Assembly: GCF_029395495.1 (NCBI RefSeq)
Contig: NZ_CP113918.1
Span: forward strand, 434,001 to 498,000
DNA length: 64,000 bases
Reading direction: 5' to 3'
DNA from: Bifidobacterium sp. ESL0769
GTDB lineage: Bacteria > Actinomycetota > Actinomycetes > Actinomycetales > Bifidobacteriaceae
Shown here: positions 52,816 to 61,652 of the stretch, piece by piece
How positions within the stretch are numbered: position 1 is the stretch's first letter
How the letters are laid out: each line of letters opens with the position of its first letter
Position numbers and translations under genes: made by a program
Notes under the pieces: model-generated
Database searches by the model: none
What the model was told of the DNA's origin: nothing
What the model saw: the letters and a program-made list of their open reading frames with translations, nothing else

Positions 52816-55152
52816 ATGCCTCAAATGAAGAACAACCTCACCGCGCGGCGCGTGATTGCACTGCTCCTGACCTATGTCACCCTTTGTATCGCCGGTGGCG
52901 TGGTCGGCGGGATGTTCTTCGTACCTGGTGTGCTCGGCCTCAATGGCGTCGCCCGCACCATCGCACCGTCGCTCAAGACGGAAAACATCGATTTCGACGT
53001 CACCAGCCTGCCGCAGAAATCCACCATTTACGCTTCCGACGGCAAAACCGTCATCGCTTCCTTCTACGCGCAAAACCGCACCGTGGTGCCGCTTCGTCAG
53101 GTCTCGCAGCCCATGCAGCAGGCTGTGGTCGCGCGTGAGGACCGCCGTTTCTTCGAGCATGCCGGCGTGGATATGCAGGGCGTGCTTCGAGCGTTCATCC
53201 AGACCTTCATCAAGCACGGCGATACCCAGGGCGGCTCGTCGCTGACGCAGCAGTATGTCAAGAATGTGCTGCTTATCGAGGCAAAGGAAAAGAACGACCC
53301 GATCGCCGAATACCACGCTTCCGAGGACACCATCGCCCGTAAGATACGCGAGATGCTTATCGCAGTACAGATGGAGAAGCAGTATAGCAAGCCCGAGATT
53401 CTGCAGGGCTACCTCAACATCGCGCAGTTCGGGCGCAACAATCTTTATGGCGTCGAGACCGCCGCGAAGCGTTACTTCAACGTTTCCGCGGCCGACCTCA
53501 ACGTCGGGCAGGCTGCCACCATCGCGGCCATCACCAAGAATCCGGCCAAGTATGATCCCTCCGTTCCGGAAAATCAACCCGAGGCCCAGAAACAGCGCAA
53601 CATTGTGCTCGACCTGATGCTGCAGCAACATTTCATTTCGCAGGGCGACCACGACAAATACCGTGCCGAGCCGATTGCAAGCACGCTGAACCTGCAGGAT
53701 AATTCCACGCAGATCGGCTGCCAGGTCGCCGGTGACGCAGGATTCTTCTGCGATTATGCCACCAAGCAGATCCTCAATTCCAAGGAATTCGGCAAGACTG
53801 AGGCCGATCGTAACAGGCTGCTCAACGAAGGTGGACTCAACATCTACACCACGATGGACGTGCATGCCAACGCTGATGCCATGCAGGCGGCGCGTGACAC
53901 CATTCCGGTCGATGATCCCAGCGGTTTCGAGGTAACCATTGCGGCCATCAAACCCGGCACCGGGGAAGTGCTCGGGTTCGGCATCAACCGTGTATACGAC
54001 CCAACGGATGCGGCCCGTTCCGATCCGACACATACCTCCGTCAACTACGCCGTGGATGAGAAGGACGGCGGTGGCGGCGGTTGGGGCGTCGGCTCCACTT
54101 GGAAGCCCATCAATCTGGTGGCGTGGATGCAATCAGGCAAATCGATCACCCAGCCCTTGCGTCTGAGTAGCTACTATCCGGTCGGTTCGTTCCGCTGCAC
54201 CAACTACGACGGGCAGCCTTACGGCTGGAGCGTGCACAACTCCGAGGGTGGCACGGCCAGCGTGGAGTCCCCGCTTCAGGGCCTCATCCGCTCGCACAAC
54301 ACCACGCAGGCCGGCATGGCCCAACAAATAGGACTGTGCCCCATCGGCGAGGCCGCGAAAGCGGTCGGTTACCACAACGCTTCAGGCGACCCCGATCCGT
54401 CCACGCGTAAATCGCTGGAACGTTTCAATGGTTCGATGACAATCGGTTCGGTGGCGGCCTCGCCGCTGACGATGGCCAACGTCTACGGCACCCTGGGTGC
54501 CAATGGCGTTCAATGCACTCCGATCGCATTGAAGAAGGTTGTCAACAAGGCCGGCAAATCCATCAAGGTGCCTTCGGCCAACTGCCATCAGGCCATCGAG
54601 CCCGGCATCGCTCAGACTGTCGCCTACGCGATGAACCAAGGCGTGGTCCAGCCCGGAGGCGAGGCGGCCACCACCCAGCTTGACGGTGGGCGCAAGACCT
54701 TCGCCAAAACAGGCACCAACGAGGACACGTATATGACCACCGGTGGCTTCTCGCCCAACCAGGTCGCTTCGTTCGTTTCCGTGAACAACGCAGAGGTGCC
54801 GATTTCCTTCACTGGCAAGACCATCAACCACAAGTCCTACGGCCAGTGGTACGGCATGTATATCGCCACCCCGGCCTGGAAGGACTTCATGAACAGGTAC
54901 CTTGCCGATATCCAGGCCCCTGTCGACAACAGTTACGGCAACCCGGACCCGAAGTATACGGGCGGTGCAAGCATACCTACCACCAACGGCCAGTCCGTCA
55001 CCCCCAATTTCTATAACAACGGGCAAGGGACTCAGCAACAACAACCGCGGACCCAGACCCAGCAGCCTCAGGTCCAGCAGCAACAGCTACCGCAAGGTGG
55101 CAATGCCACCGCGCAGCCGCAGCAGCGGGCTCAGACAAATGGCGGGCAGTGA
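52816..55152 (+). CDS. Class A penicillin-binding protein (transglycosylase/transpeptidase)
   Basis: A bifunctional peptidoglycan synthase of 778 residues. One N-terminal membrane span (about 11-37); the GT51 domain has AREDRRFFEH (Glu108), GGSSLTQQYVKN and REMLIAVQMEKQYSKPEIL. The transpeptidase domain has GSTWKP (Ser427-x-x-Lys430), the SHN triad (RSHNTTQ) and KTGTNED (Lys631-Thr-Gly). A Gln/Asn/Pro tail ends it. TAGAAT seven bases before ATG 52816 and no ribosome site suggest a leaderless mRNA. Confidence 0.95.
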   Translation: MPQMKNNLTARRVIALLLTYVTLCIAGGVVGGMFFVPGVLGLNGVARTIAPSLKTENIDFDVTSLPQKSTIYASDGKTVIASFYAQNRTVVPLRQVSQPMQQAVVAREDRRFFEHAGVDMQGVLRAFIQTFIKHGDTQGGSSLTQQYVKNVLLIEAKEKNDPIAEYHASEDTIARKIREMLIAVQMEKQYSKPEILQGYLNIAQFGRNNLYGVETAAKRYFNVSAADLNVGQAATIAAITKNPAKYDPSVPENQPEAQKQRNIVLDLMLQQHFISQGDHDKYRAEPIASTLNLQDNSTQIGCQVAGDAGFFCDYATKQILNSKEFGKTEADRNRLLNEGGLNIYTTMDVHANADAMQAARDTIPVDDPSGFEVTIAAIKPGTGEVLGFGINRVYDPTDAARSDPTHTSVNYAVDEKDGGGGGWGVGSTWKPINLVAWMQSGKSITQPLRLSSYYPVGSFRCTNYDGQPYGWSVHNSEGGTASVESPLQGLIRSHNTTQAGMAQQIGLCPIGEAAKAVGYHNASGDPDPSTRKSLERFNGSMTIGSVAASPLTMANVYGTLGANGVQCTPIALKKVVNKAGKSIKVPSANCHQAIEPGIAQTVAYAMNQGVVQPGGEAATTQLDGGRKTFAKTGTNEDTYMTTGGFSPNQVASFVSVNNAEVPISFTGKTINHKSYGQWYGMYIATPAWKDFMNRYLADIQAPVDNSYGNPDPKYTGGASIPTTNGQSVTPNFYNNGQGTQQQQPRTQTQQPQVQQQQLPQGGNATAQPQQRAQTNGGQ

Positions 55153-55314
55153 GCCTGAACGTTTGTGCCGTGCGAGCTTGATTGGATATTTTGGGATATC
55201 TGCCGGATATGGGTTGATATTGCCACCAGCTTCGGAATTGGTAATTTGCAATTCGTAATCTTTGAGGCCATTCGTAATATATCGCGTTATGGCGGATTTT
55301 GTTCAGAAGTACTG

Positions 55315-55366
55315 AAATATCGATATTTTTCGGTGTCAAAATGTTCGGTTTTGGTATACCTACCAA
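55315..55366. promoter_or_regulatory. Two palindromes upstream of the gal regulator gene
   Basis: AAATATCGATATTT (55315-55328) is a perfect 14-bp palindrome, and TTGGTA-tacc-TACCAA (55351-55366) a perfect inverted repeat. Both lie 20-70 bases before the promoter of the DeoR-type gene and are candidate operators for it or for a Crp-like activator. Confidence 0.45.
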
Positions 55367-55385
55367 GTGAAACGCTCAAGTGGGT

Positions 55386-55414
55386 TTGTTTGATGCGCAT
55401 ATTTGTGCGATAAT
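55386..55414 (+). promoter_or_regulatory. Promoter of the gal operon, probably leaderless
   Basis: TTGTTT (55386-55391), 17 bases, GATAAT (55409-55414), then six bases to ATG 55421, so transcription would begin at the start codon. Confidence 0.55.
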
Positions 55415-55420
55415 GTTCAT

Positions 55421-56218
55421 ATGATTTCGTCACAGCGTCAGCATTTGATCTTAAGCAGGCTTCGCACCCGAGGTGCGGTGCGCATCACCGCGCTTTCCAA
55501 GGAGCTCGGTGTCTCGGCGATGACAGTGCGTCGCGATATCGCCGACTTGGCCGATAAAGGGCTCTTGAAACGTGTCCACGGCGGGGCAGTGACTACGAGC
55601 ACGCTTTTGAGCGAGCCGTTATTCTCCGTCAAATCGCAGATGGACATCGGGCTCAAGGATTCAATCGCGCAGGAAGCCGTCAAGTACGTTTCGCCCGGCG
55701 ACGTGATTGCCATCGGTGGCGGCACAACGTCGTATATCTTTGCTCAGCATCTGCTGGAAAGCCAGCGTGCGAGCAATATCACCATCCTCACCAACTCCAT
55801 CCCTGTGGCGGAACTGGTGCAGGCTCTGGAATCGAAAGACGTCGAGGTCATCGTCACCGGCGGTGTGATCACCCGTTCGAACTCGCTGGTCGGCCCGATT
55901 TCCGACAAGGTCATCGAATCTCTGCGCGTCAATACCGTATTTCTCGGAACCCATTCCGTCTCGATACCTCGCGGCTTCCTCATGCCCAACTCGCTCGAGG
56001 CCGCTACGGACATGGCCATGATGGACATCGCCGACAGGACCATCATCCTGACCGACCACACCAAGTGGAGTTGTACTTCGCTTTCTCTGTTCGCCCGCTT
56101 CGACCAGGTCGACACCCTCATCACCGACGACGGGCTCGACCCGACTTCGGCCGAGGAGACGCGCAAGCTGGTCAACCATTTGGTCCTCACCAAAGGCCCG
56201 GGGCAAGTCGAAGACTGA
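55421..56218 (+). CDS. DeoR/GlpR-family regulator of the galactose operon
   Basis: 265 residues from ATG 55421. The N-terminal helix-turn-helix reads SSQRQHLILSRLRTRGAVRI and GVSAMTVRRDIADLADKGLL, followed by the GGAV hinge. The DeoR sensor domain, which binds a phosphorylated sugar, has GDVIAIGGGTTSYIFA, ILTNSIPVAELV and LTDHTKWS. It is 36 bases upstream of galT in the same direction, so it probably represses galT-galK and itself; effector galactose-1-phosphate or similar is inference. GTG 55403 would extend it over the promoter. Confidence 0.9.
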   Translation: MISSQRQHLILSRLRTRGAVRITALSKELGVSAMTVRRDIADLADKGLLKRVHGGAVTTSTLLSEPLFSVKSQMDIGLKDSIAQEAVKYVSPGDVIAIGGGTTSYIFAQHLLESQRASNITILTNSIPVAELVQALESKDVEVIVTGGVITRSNSLVGPISDKVIESLRVNTVFLGTHSVSIPRGFLMPNSLEAATDMAMMDIADRTIILTDHTKWSCTSLSLFARFDQVDTLITDDGLDPTSAEETRKLVNHLVLTKGPGQVED

Positions 56219-56254
56219 ACGTCGAAAATCAAAAACCTACGCAAAGGAACAGCA

Positions 56255-57508
56255 ATGAAGCAGCAGGAATTCAAGTACTATCACCCCGGAAAATATGCGT
56301 CTGAGCATATCCGTGTCACGCCGACTAAGCTGGCGGACGGACGCGATTTCTTCTATCTGGACGACGACCCTGAATATGTTTCCGGCGCCAAAACCCGCGA
56401 GTTGGTTGACCCGCGCCCATTGGCCGATCGTTTCGCACCGCACCGCGACGCCGATGGCAACGAAGTACCGTACGCCGAGCCGATCATGCGCCGCGACCCG
56501 CTGACCGGTGACTGGATTCCAATGGCGGCGGCCCGCATGAACCGGCCGATTACCGCCGGACCGGGGGCCACGGCCAAGGGCAACCCGCTTGCCGCCCGTA
56601 AACCTGGCGACCCGTATCAGGATGGGGAAGTGCCTGACACCGATTACGACGTGGTCATTTTCGAGAATCGTTTCCCTTCAATGGTGCAGGTGCCCGGCGT
56701 GCCGAACGTCGTCACCGACGTAGATGGCAATCCGCTGTGGGGGCAGAAGCCTGCCGCCGGACGTTGCGAGGTCATCTGCTTCGACCCGAACGAAAACGGC
56801 CTGCCTGCGGACCTTCCGGTTTCGCGTCTGCGCACGGTCGTTGAGGCTTGGGCCTTCCGCACCGCCGAAATCTCGCATATCGACGGCATTGAGCAGATCT
56901 TCCCCTTCGAAAACCACGGCGCGGAAATCGGCGTCTCGCTGGCTCATCCGCACGGCCAGGTCTATTGCTATCCGTTCATCCCGCCGAAGATGGAAACCGA
57001 ACTCAAGCATACGCAAGCCTACCATGAGAAGACTGGTGGCAACCTCCTGCGTGACATTATGAATGGTGAAATTTCGGCCGGTACGCGCATCGTGATGCGA
57101 AATTCCAGCTGGGTCGCCTACGTTCCTGCCGCCGCCCGCTGGCCTTTGGAGGTGCATGTCGCTCCCGTGCGTGACGTGCTGACGATTGACGAGCTCAACG
57201 ATCAGGAACGCTGGGACTTGGCCTCGATGTATTCGCATCTGTTGCGCCGCGGCAATGCCTTCTTCGATAAGGGTGACGGCAAAGGTATGGATTTGCCGTA
57301 TATTTCGGCCTGGCATCAGGCGCCGATTCACGACAAGCGCCGCGAGAACTACCGGCTCAACCTGCAGTTCTTCTCGTTCCGTCGCGCCGCCAACAAGATC
57401 AAGTATTTGGCCGGCTCCGAATCGGGCATGGCTGCGTGGGTTTCGGATACCACGCCGGAACGCATCGCCGCCCGCTTCCACGAGCTTGGACCGATCGACA
57501 TCGACTGA
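56255..57508 (+). CDS. galT: Galactose-1-phosphate uridylyltransferase
   Basis: It exchanges uridylyl between UDP-glucose and galactose-1-phosphate. 417 residues of the histidine-triad type: RRDPLTGDWIPMAAARMNRP, FENRFPSM, SLAHPHGQVY with the uridylylated His233 (HPHGQ 231-235), and SAWHQAPIHD near the end. CAAAGGAACAGCA precedes ATG 56255. It is the middle gene of the regulator-galT-galK operon. Confidence 0.95.
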   Translation: MKQQEFKYYHPGKYASEHIRVTPTKLADGRDFFYLDDDPEYVSGAKTRELVDPRPLADRFAPHRDADGNEVPYAEPIMRRDPLTGDWIPMAAARMNRPITAGPGATAKGNPLAARKPGDPYQDGEVPDTDYDVVIFENRFPSMVQVPGVPNVVTDVDGNPLWGQKPAAGRCEVICFDPNENGLPADLPVSRLRTVVEAWAFRTAEISHIDGIEQIFPFENHGAEIGVSLAHPHGQVYCYPFIPPKMETELKHTQAYHEKTGGNLLRDIMNGEISAGTRIVMRNSSWVAYVPAAARWPLEVHVAPVRDVLTIDELNDQERWDLASMYSHLLRRGNAFFDKGDGKGMDLPYISAWHQAPIHDKRRENYRLNLQFFSFRRAANKIKYLAGSESGMAAWVSDTTPERIAARFHELGPIDID

Positions 57509-57510
57509 TT

Positions 57511-57603
57511 GTGTTGCTGGTTATATCGTTGGCGTCGTTATCTTTCGTTGGTGTTGTTAGCGTCGTTAACGTTGTTGCCTGCGTTACTCACTGTTATCGT
57601 CAG
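57511..57603 (+). repeat. GT-rich degenerate repeats between galT and galK
   Basis: GTTGGCGTCGTTA, GTTGGTGTTGTTA, GCGTCGTTAACGTTGTTG and similar variants fill most of the 121-base gap. They look like slipped copies of a CGTTRNCGTTGTTG-like unit. Confidence 0.5.
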
Positions 57604-57629
57604 TAAATTTATTTCATGGAGGAAATCAG

Positions 57630-58904
57630 ATGACCAGTATCAGAGACGTCCAATACTTGGAGCCGCTTGATGCCAAGGATGCAGTCGGCGAAGTCGCCGA
57701 GCTTTTTGTGGACACGTTTGGCGAGGCCCCGGCCGGCGTGTGGTCGGCGCCCGGGCGCGTGAACCTGATCGGCGAGCATACCGATTATAATGCCGGACTT
57801 TGCCTGCCGATTGCCCTGCCGCACCGCACGTTCATTGCCGTCGCGCCGAAAGAAAGCGGCGTGGCGCGCGTCGTTTCCAGTTTCGGCGATCGCAAGCCGA
57901 TAACCGCTGACCTTGATGGGCTCAAAGCTCGAGACGTTGACGGCTGGGCCGCCTATCCGATTGGGGTGGCGTGGGCCTTGCGCGAAGCCGGATTTGACGC
58001 GGTCAAAGGCTTCGACGCCGCGTTCGTCTCGTGTGTGCCGGTCGGTGGCGGGCTGAGCTCGTCCGCCGCGATGACCTGTTCTACGGCGCTTGCACTTGAC
58101 GATATTTATGGGCTTGGTTTCGGCGGCAGCGACGAAGGCCGCGTCACGCTGATCCAGGCCGCAATGAAGGCCGAAAACGACATGGCCGGAGCCTCCACAG
58201 GTGGTCTCGACCAGAACGCTTCGATGCGTTGCACGCCCAACCACGCGCTGCTTTTGGATTGCCGCCCGGAGCTCGACGCGCTGCACAGCGTCTCGCAGCA
58301 GCCTTTCGATTTGGATTCGTTGGGGCTGGAGCTTTTGGTTGTTGATACACAGGCGAACCACCAGCTCAACGACGGGCAGTACGAGGCGCGACGCAGCATG
58401 TGCGAAGATGCCGCGAAGGCGCTCGGTGTTGAAAACCTACGTGTTGTTGCCGATAAAATTTCCGAAACCGCGGGGGACGACGCGGATGCCGCGCAGTCTG
58501 CACTGCAGGATGTGCTGGGTAAGCTGCCGGACGAGACGATGAAAAAGCGCGTACGTCACGTCGTCACCGAGATTTGGCGTGTGCCCGCGTTTGTGAAGGC
58601 ATTCGCGGCTGGAGACGTTAAGGAGGCCGGGCGTCTGTTTAATGCCTCCCATGATTCGTTGGCCAAGGATTACGAGGTTACCGTTCCCGAGCTGGACGTG
58701 GCGGTCGACGTCGCGCGTAAGCACGGTGCGTACGGTGCCCGCATGACTGGAGGCGGTTTCGGGGGTTCCATTATCGCTTTGGTCGACAAGGGCCAGGGAC
58801 GTCCGGTGGCTCAGGCCATCGCCGACGAGTTCGCGCATCAGGGCTTCCGCGCCCCGCGTGCCTTGGCGGCCGTTGCGTCCGATTCGGCACATAAAGAGGC
58901 GTGA
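57630..58904 (+). CDS. galK: Galactokinase
   Basis: It phosphorylates alpha-galactose at C1. 424 residues of the GHMP kinase family: APGRVNLIGEHTDYNAGLCL (sugar site and galactokinase signature), PVGGGLSSSAAMT (ATP loop), DMAGASTGGLDQNASM with the catalytic Asp, and MTGGGFGGSIIALVD (motif 3). ATGGAGGAAATCAG precedes ATG 57630. Last gene of the gal operon. Confidence 0.95.
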   Translation: MTSIRDVQYLEPLDAKDAVGEVAELFVDTFGEAPAGVWSAPGRVNLIGEHTDYNAGLCLPIALPHRTFIAVAPKESGVARVVSSFGDRKPITADLDGLKARDVDGWAAYPIGVAWALREAGFDAVKGFDAAFVSCVPVGGGLSSSAAMTCSTALALDDIYGLGFGGSDEGRVTLIQAAMKAENDMAGASTGGLDQNASMRCTPNHALLLDCRPELDALHSVSQQPFDLDSLGLELLVVDTQANHQLNDGQYEARRSMCEDAAKALGVENLRVVADKISETAGDDADAAQSALQDVLGKLPDETMKKRVRHVVTEIWRVPAFVKAFAAGDVKEAGRLFNASHDSLAKDYEVTVPELDVAVDVARKHGAYGARMTGGGFGGSIIALVDKGQGRPVAQAIADEFAHQGFRAPRALAAVASDSAHKEA

Positions 58905-59011
58905 ATACGATAATCAAAATGGAATTGTAACGATATTGCAAGTGCAGGGCGCCAATCATCTAACAATATGATGAAATCGCGTCGAAGTTGTGATGAACTT
59001 GCGATATCGGT

Positions 59012-59054
59012 AAAGGGGCTGTGAACGCTGGTGGAGATAGCGTCACAGCCCTTT
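59012..59054 (+). terminator. Terminator after galK
   Basis: AAAGGGGCTGTGA-aCGCT pairs with AGCG-TCACAGCCCTTT around a nine-base loop. It starts about 108 bases after the galK stop; the last U-run is short. Confidence 0.72.
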
Positions 59055-59177
59055 CGCGTCTCTGCGGTCTTCGCTTAATCTGGCAAGCGCTAGGAGGATT
59101 GTGCTTATGCGCATGTTGGATTTTGGCTGTGGCCGGTTCGACGGTTCGGTGAATCTTGGATTTCTTGGGGGCGCGCG

Positions 59178-60353
59178 ATGAACGGGGCGCAGGTTCGTGA
59201 CGACGATGTGGTCATCGCCGCTTCGTGGCGTACTGGGACGGGCAGATTTCGCGGCGCGTTGAGCGGGATGAGCGCTGTGGATATGGCGACCGATCTGGCC
59301 AAACGGGGATTGCAACGGTCCAGTCTGCCTGCCGAAATCTTCGACCAGGTGATTCTGGGCAATGTGCTCACTACCGGCTCCAAACAGAACGTTGCGCGGC
59401 AGGTCCAGCTCGGCGCGGGCATGCCGATTACCGGTACGGCCATGACCGTCAATCAGGTCTGCGGCTCCGGTCTCAAGGCTATCCGTTTGGCTCAAAGTGC
59501 CGTTGCGATGGGTGACGCTGATGTGGTCTTGGCCGGTGGTACCGAAAGCATGTCGAACGCGACCGCCTTCGCGCGTCGTACCGGCAAAAACGAATTTGAT
59601 TTTGACCATTGGCATGACACCTTGCATCACGATGCGCTCAATGACGCTTTCGGCGACTACGCCATGGGGGTCACCGCCGAAAACCTGGCGAAGCGTTTCG
59701 GCGTGGAGCGTGATACCTTGGACCAGTTTGCGGTCGATTCGCAGCGTAAGGCTGATGCGGCTTGGAACGCCGGGTATTTCGATGACGAAGTGCTGCCGGT
59801 CGGCGGGCTTGAACGTGACGAGACGATGCGACCGGGAACAAACATGGAAGGACTTTCCAAACTTAAGCCCGTCTATGAATCCGAAGGTATTGTTACAGCA
59901 GGTAATACATCTCCATTGAGTGACGGTGCCGCTTTGATGGTGGTCACCACGGCTGGAAAAGCGCGCGAACTTGGCCTTAAAGCACAGGCGGTGATTCGCG
60001 GATATGCTGAGGTCGGCTATCGGCCCGACCAGATGGGTTATGCCACGATTCCGGTCATCAAAAAAGTCTTGGAACGCTGCAGGCAGCGGGTTGTCGACAT
60101 CGATTTGTATGAAGTCAACGAGGCGTTCGCCACCCAGGCGTGGCTGACGCGCGAACAGTTGGGCATCGACCCGGCTCGTTACAACATTTCCGGCGGCGCG
60201 CTCGCGCTCGGGCACGCGCTAGGGGCGTCAGGCGCGAGAATATTGACTACGCTCGTTCATAACCTGCGCCGAACGGGCAAGGCGCTTGGCGTCGCGGCGC
60301 TGTGCGTCGGCGGCGGGCAGGGTGTGGCCATGGAGGTGGAGAGCATACGATGA
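59178..60353 (+). CDS. Acetyl-CoA acetyltransferase (thiolase)
   Basis: It condenses two acetyl-CoA into acetoacetyl-CoA, the entry to the mevalonate route. 391 residues: NQVCGSGLKAIRLAQ with active Cys95, GGTESMSNA, EVNEAFATQAW, GGALALGHALGASGAR (active His) and CVGGGQGVAME with the second Cys. ATG 59178 has a modest GGGGG ribosome site. Its stop overlaps the reductase start (ATGA), so the three mevalonate genes are probably one operon. Confidence 0.93.
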   Translation: MNGAQVRDDDVVIAASWRTGTGRFRGALSGMSAVDMATDLAKRGLQRSSLPAEIFDQVILGNVLTTGSKQNVARQVQLGAGMPITGTAMTVNQVCGSGLKAIRLAQSAVAMGDADVVLAGGTESMSNATAFARRTGKNEFDFDHWHDTLHHDALNDAFGDYAMGVTAENLAKRFGVERDTLDQFAVDSQRKADAAWNAGYFDDEVLPVGGLERDETMRPGTNMEGLSKLKPVYESEGIVTAGNTSPLSDGAALMVVTTAGKARELGLKAQAVIRGYAEVGYRPDQMGYATIPVIKKVLERCRQRVVDIDLYEVNEAFATQAWLTREQLGIDPARYNISGGALALGHALGASGARILTTLVHNLRRTGKALGVAALCVGGGQGVAMEVESIR

Positions 60354-61618
60354 CGAAGTTCTATGAGCTTTCCACGTCGGAACGGCTTGCACAGCTTCGG
60401 AGCGAAGACGCGATTGATGACGATGATTTACGTGTGCTGGTTGACGAACCGGCGTTGCCTACTGCCGTGGCCGCCAATATGGTCGAGAACCAGATCGGCA
60501 ATTTCCCGGTACCGCTTGGCTTGGCGGACCATTTCCTGATTGATGGCGAGGCGTTACGGGTTCCGATGGCCGTCGAGGAACCATCGGTGATCGCTGCCGC
60601 TAGCAACGCCGCGCATCGCATCGCCCGTACCGGCGGCTTACATACGTCGGTGCATCGTGACGGCACCACTGCGCAGATTGTGTTTACCGGTGTCTCCTTG
60701 AATTCCGAGGTGCTCCCGACATTTGTGCACGAACATGAAGCGGAAATCCGCAAGGTCGCGCACGATGCACATCCGAGTCTTGAGACACATGGGGGAGGGC
60801 TGCGTAAGGTCAGCGTTTCCGTAAGCGATGAAGGCTTCGAGGAAATCGACCTACTGATTGACCCGGGTGAGGCGATGGGCGCTAACGTGGTTAACACTAT
60901 CGCTGAAGCGGTTGCAAAGTATTGTGCCGAGCGGCTTGACGGGCTTGATTTGCTGATGGCGATACTTTCCAACAATGCCGAAAATCAGCGTGTGCAATCG
61001 CAAGCGCGTATCGATTTCGATAACCTGCCAACCCGCGACATGGACGGGGAACAGGTGGCACGCCGTATCGTTGCTGCAGCGCACTTTGCAGAAATTTCGC
61101 CCTTGCGAGCTGCCACGCACAACAAAGGCATCATGAATGGTATCAATGCGGTGGTGCTCGCCACCGGCAATGACACGAGAAACATCAACGCCGCCGCCTA
61201 TGCCGATCTCAGCGAGCAGCGTCGGACGTGGACGAAATGGACCATCGACGAAGAACGTCGCCAGCTGGTCGGCCGTATCGATATTCCGCTGCCTTTGGGC
61301 AGTGTCGGTGGTGCGATGTCAACGCTGCCGATGGCCAAGTTCAGTCTCAAGCTGTTGCATCACCCGGATGCCAAGCGGCTCATGGGCATCATCGCCAGCG
61401 TCGGCCTTGCCTCTAACCTTTCGGCGATGCGGGCGCTGGTGACGCGCGGCATTCAGAAAGGCCACATGAATCTGCAGTTCAAAAGCCTGGCGATGTCCGC
61501 CGGAGCCAAGCCGGATGAGCTGGAACAAGTGGTCGCCGGACTTCGTGCCGATCCCGCGGAAGCCAGCTTGGGAACGGCGGTAAGTCTTCTCAATCAAATA
61601 CGTAATACATCGAAGTAA
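60350..61618 (+). CDS. mvaA: Hydroxymethylglutaryl-CoA reductase, class II
   Basis: It reduces HMG-CoA to mevalonate in the cytosol. 422 residues without membrane spans. MVENQIGNFPVPLGLADHFL (substrate site), AVEEPSVIAAASNAAHRIA with the catalytic Glu, and GEAMGANVVNTIAEAV (the DAMGxN-type nucleotide motif, with Glu for Asp) are clear; LPLGSVGGAMSTLPMA follows. ATG 60350 overlaps the thiolase stop. Class II is the bacterial/archaeal form. This is the committed step, so the operon supports mevalonate synthesis. Confidence 0.95.
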   Translation: MTKFYELSTSERLAQLRSEDAIDDDDLRVLVDEPALPTAVAANMVENQIGNFPVPLGLADHFLIDGEALRVPMAVEEPSVIAAASNAAHRIARTGGLHTSVHRDGTTAQIVFTGVSLNSEVLPTFVHEHEAEIRKVAHDAHPSLETHGGGLRKVSVSVSDEGFEEIDLLIDPGEAMGANVVNTIAEAVAKYCAERLDGLDLLMAILSNNAENQRVQSQARIDFDNLPTRDMDGEQVARRIVAAAHFAEISPLRAATHNKGIMNGINAVVLATGNDTRNINAAAYADLSEQRRTWTKWTIDEERRQLVGRIDIPLPLGSVGGAMSTLPMAKFSLKLLHHPDAKRLMGIIASVGLASNLSAMRALVTRGIQKGHMNLQFKSLAMSAGAKPDELEQVVAGLRADPAEASLGTAVSLLNQIRNTSK

Positions 61619-61652
61619 TTCCATTCAATAACAAGCACGGAACGGACGAATC

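Noticed and set aside
59043..60215. 390-codon minus-strand frame
   Set aside because: It is antisense to the thiolase gene, whose active-site motifs are intact.
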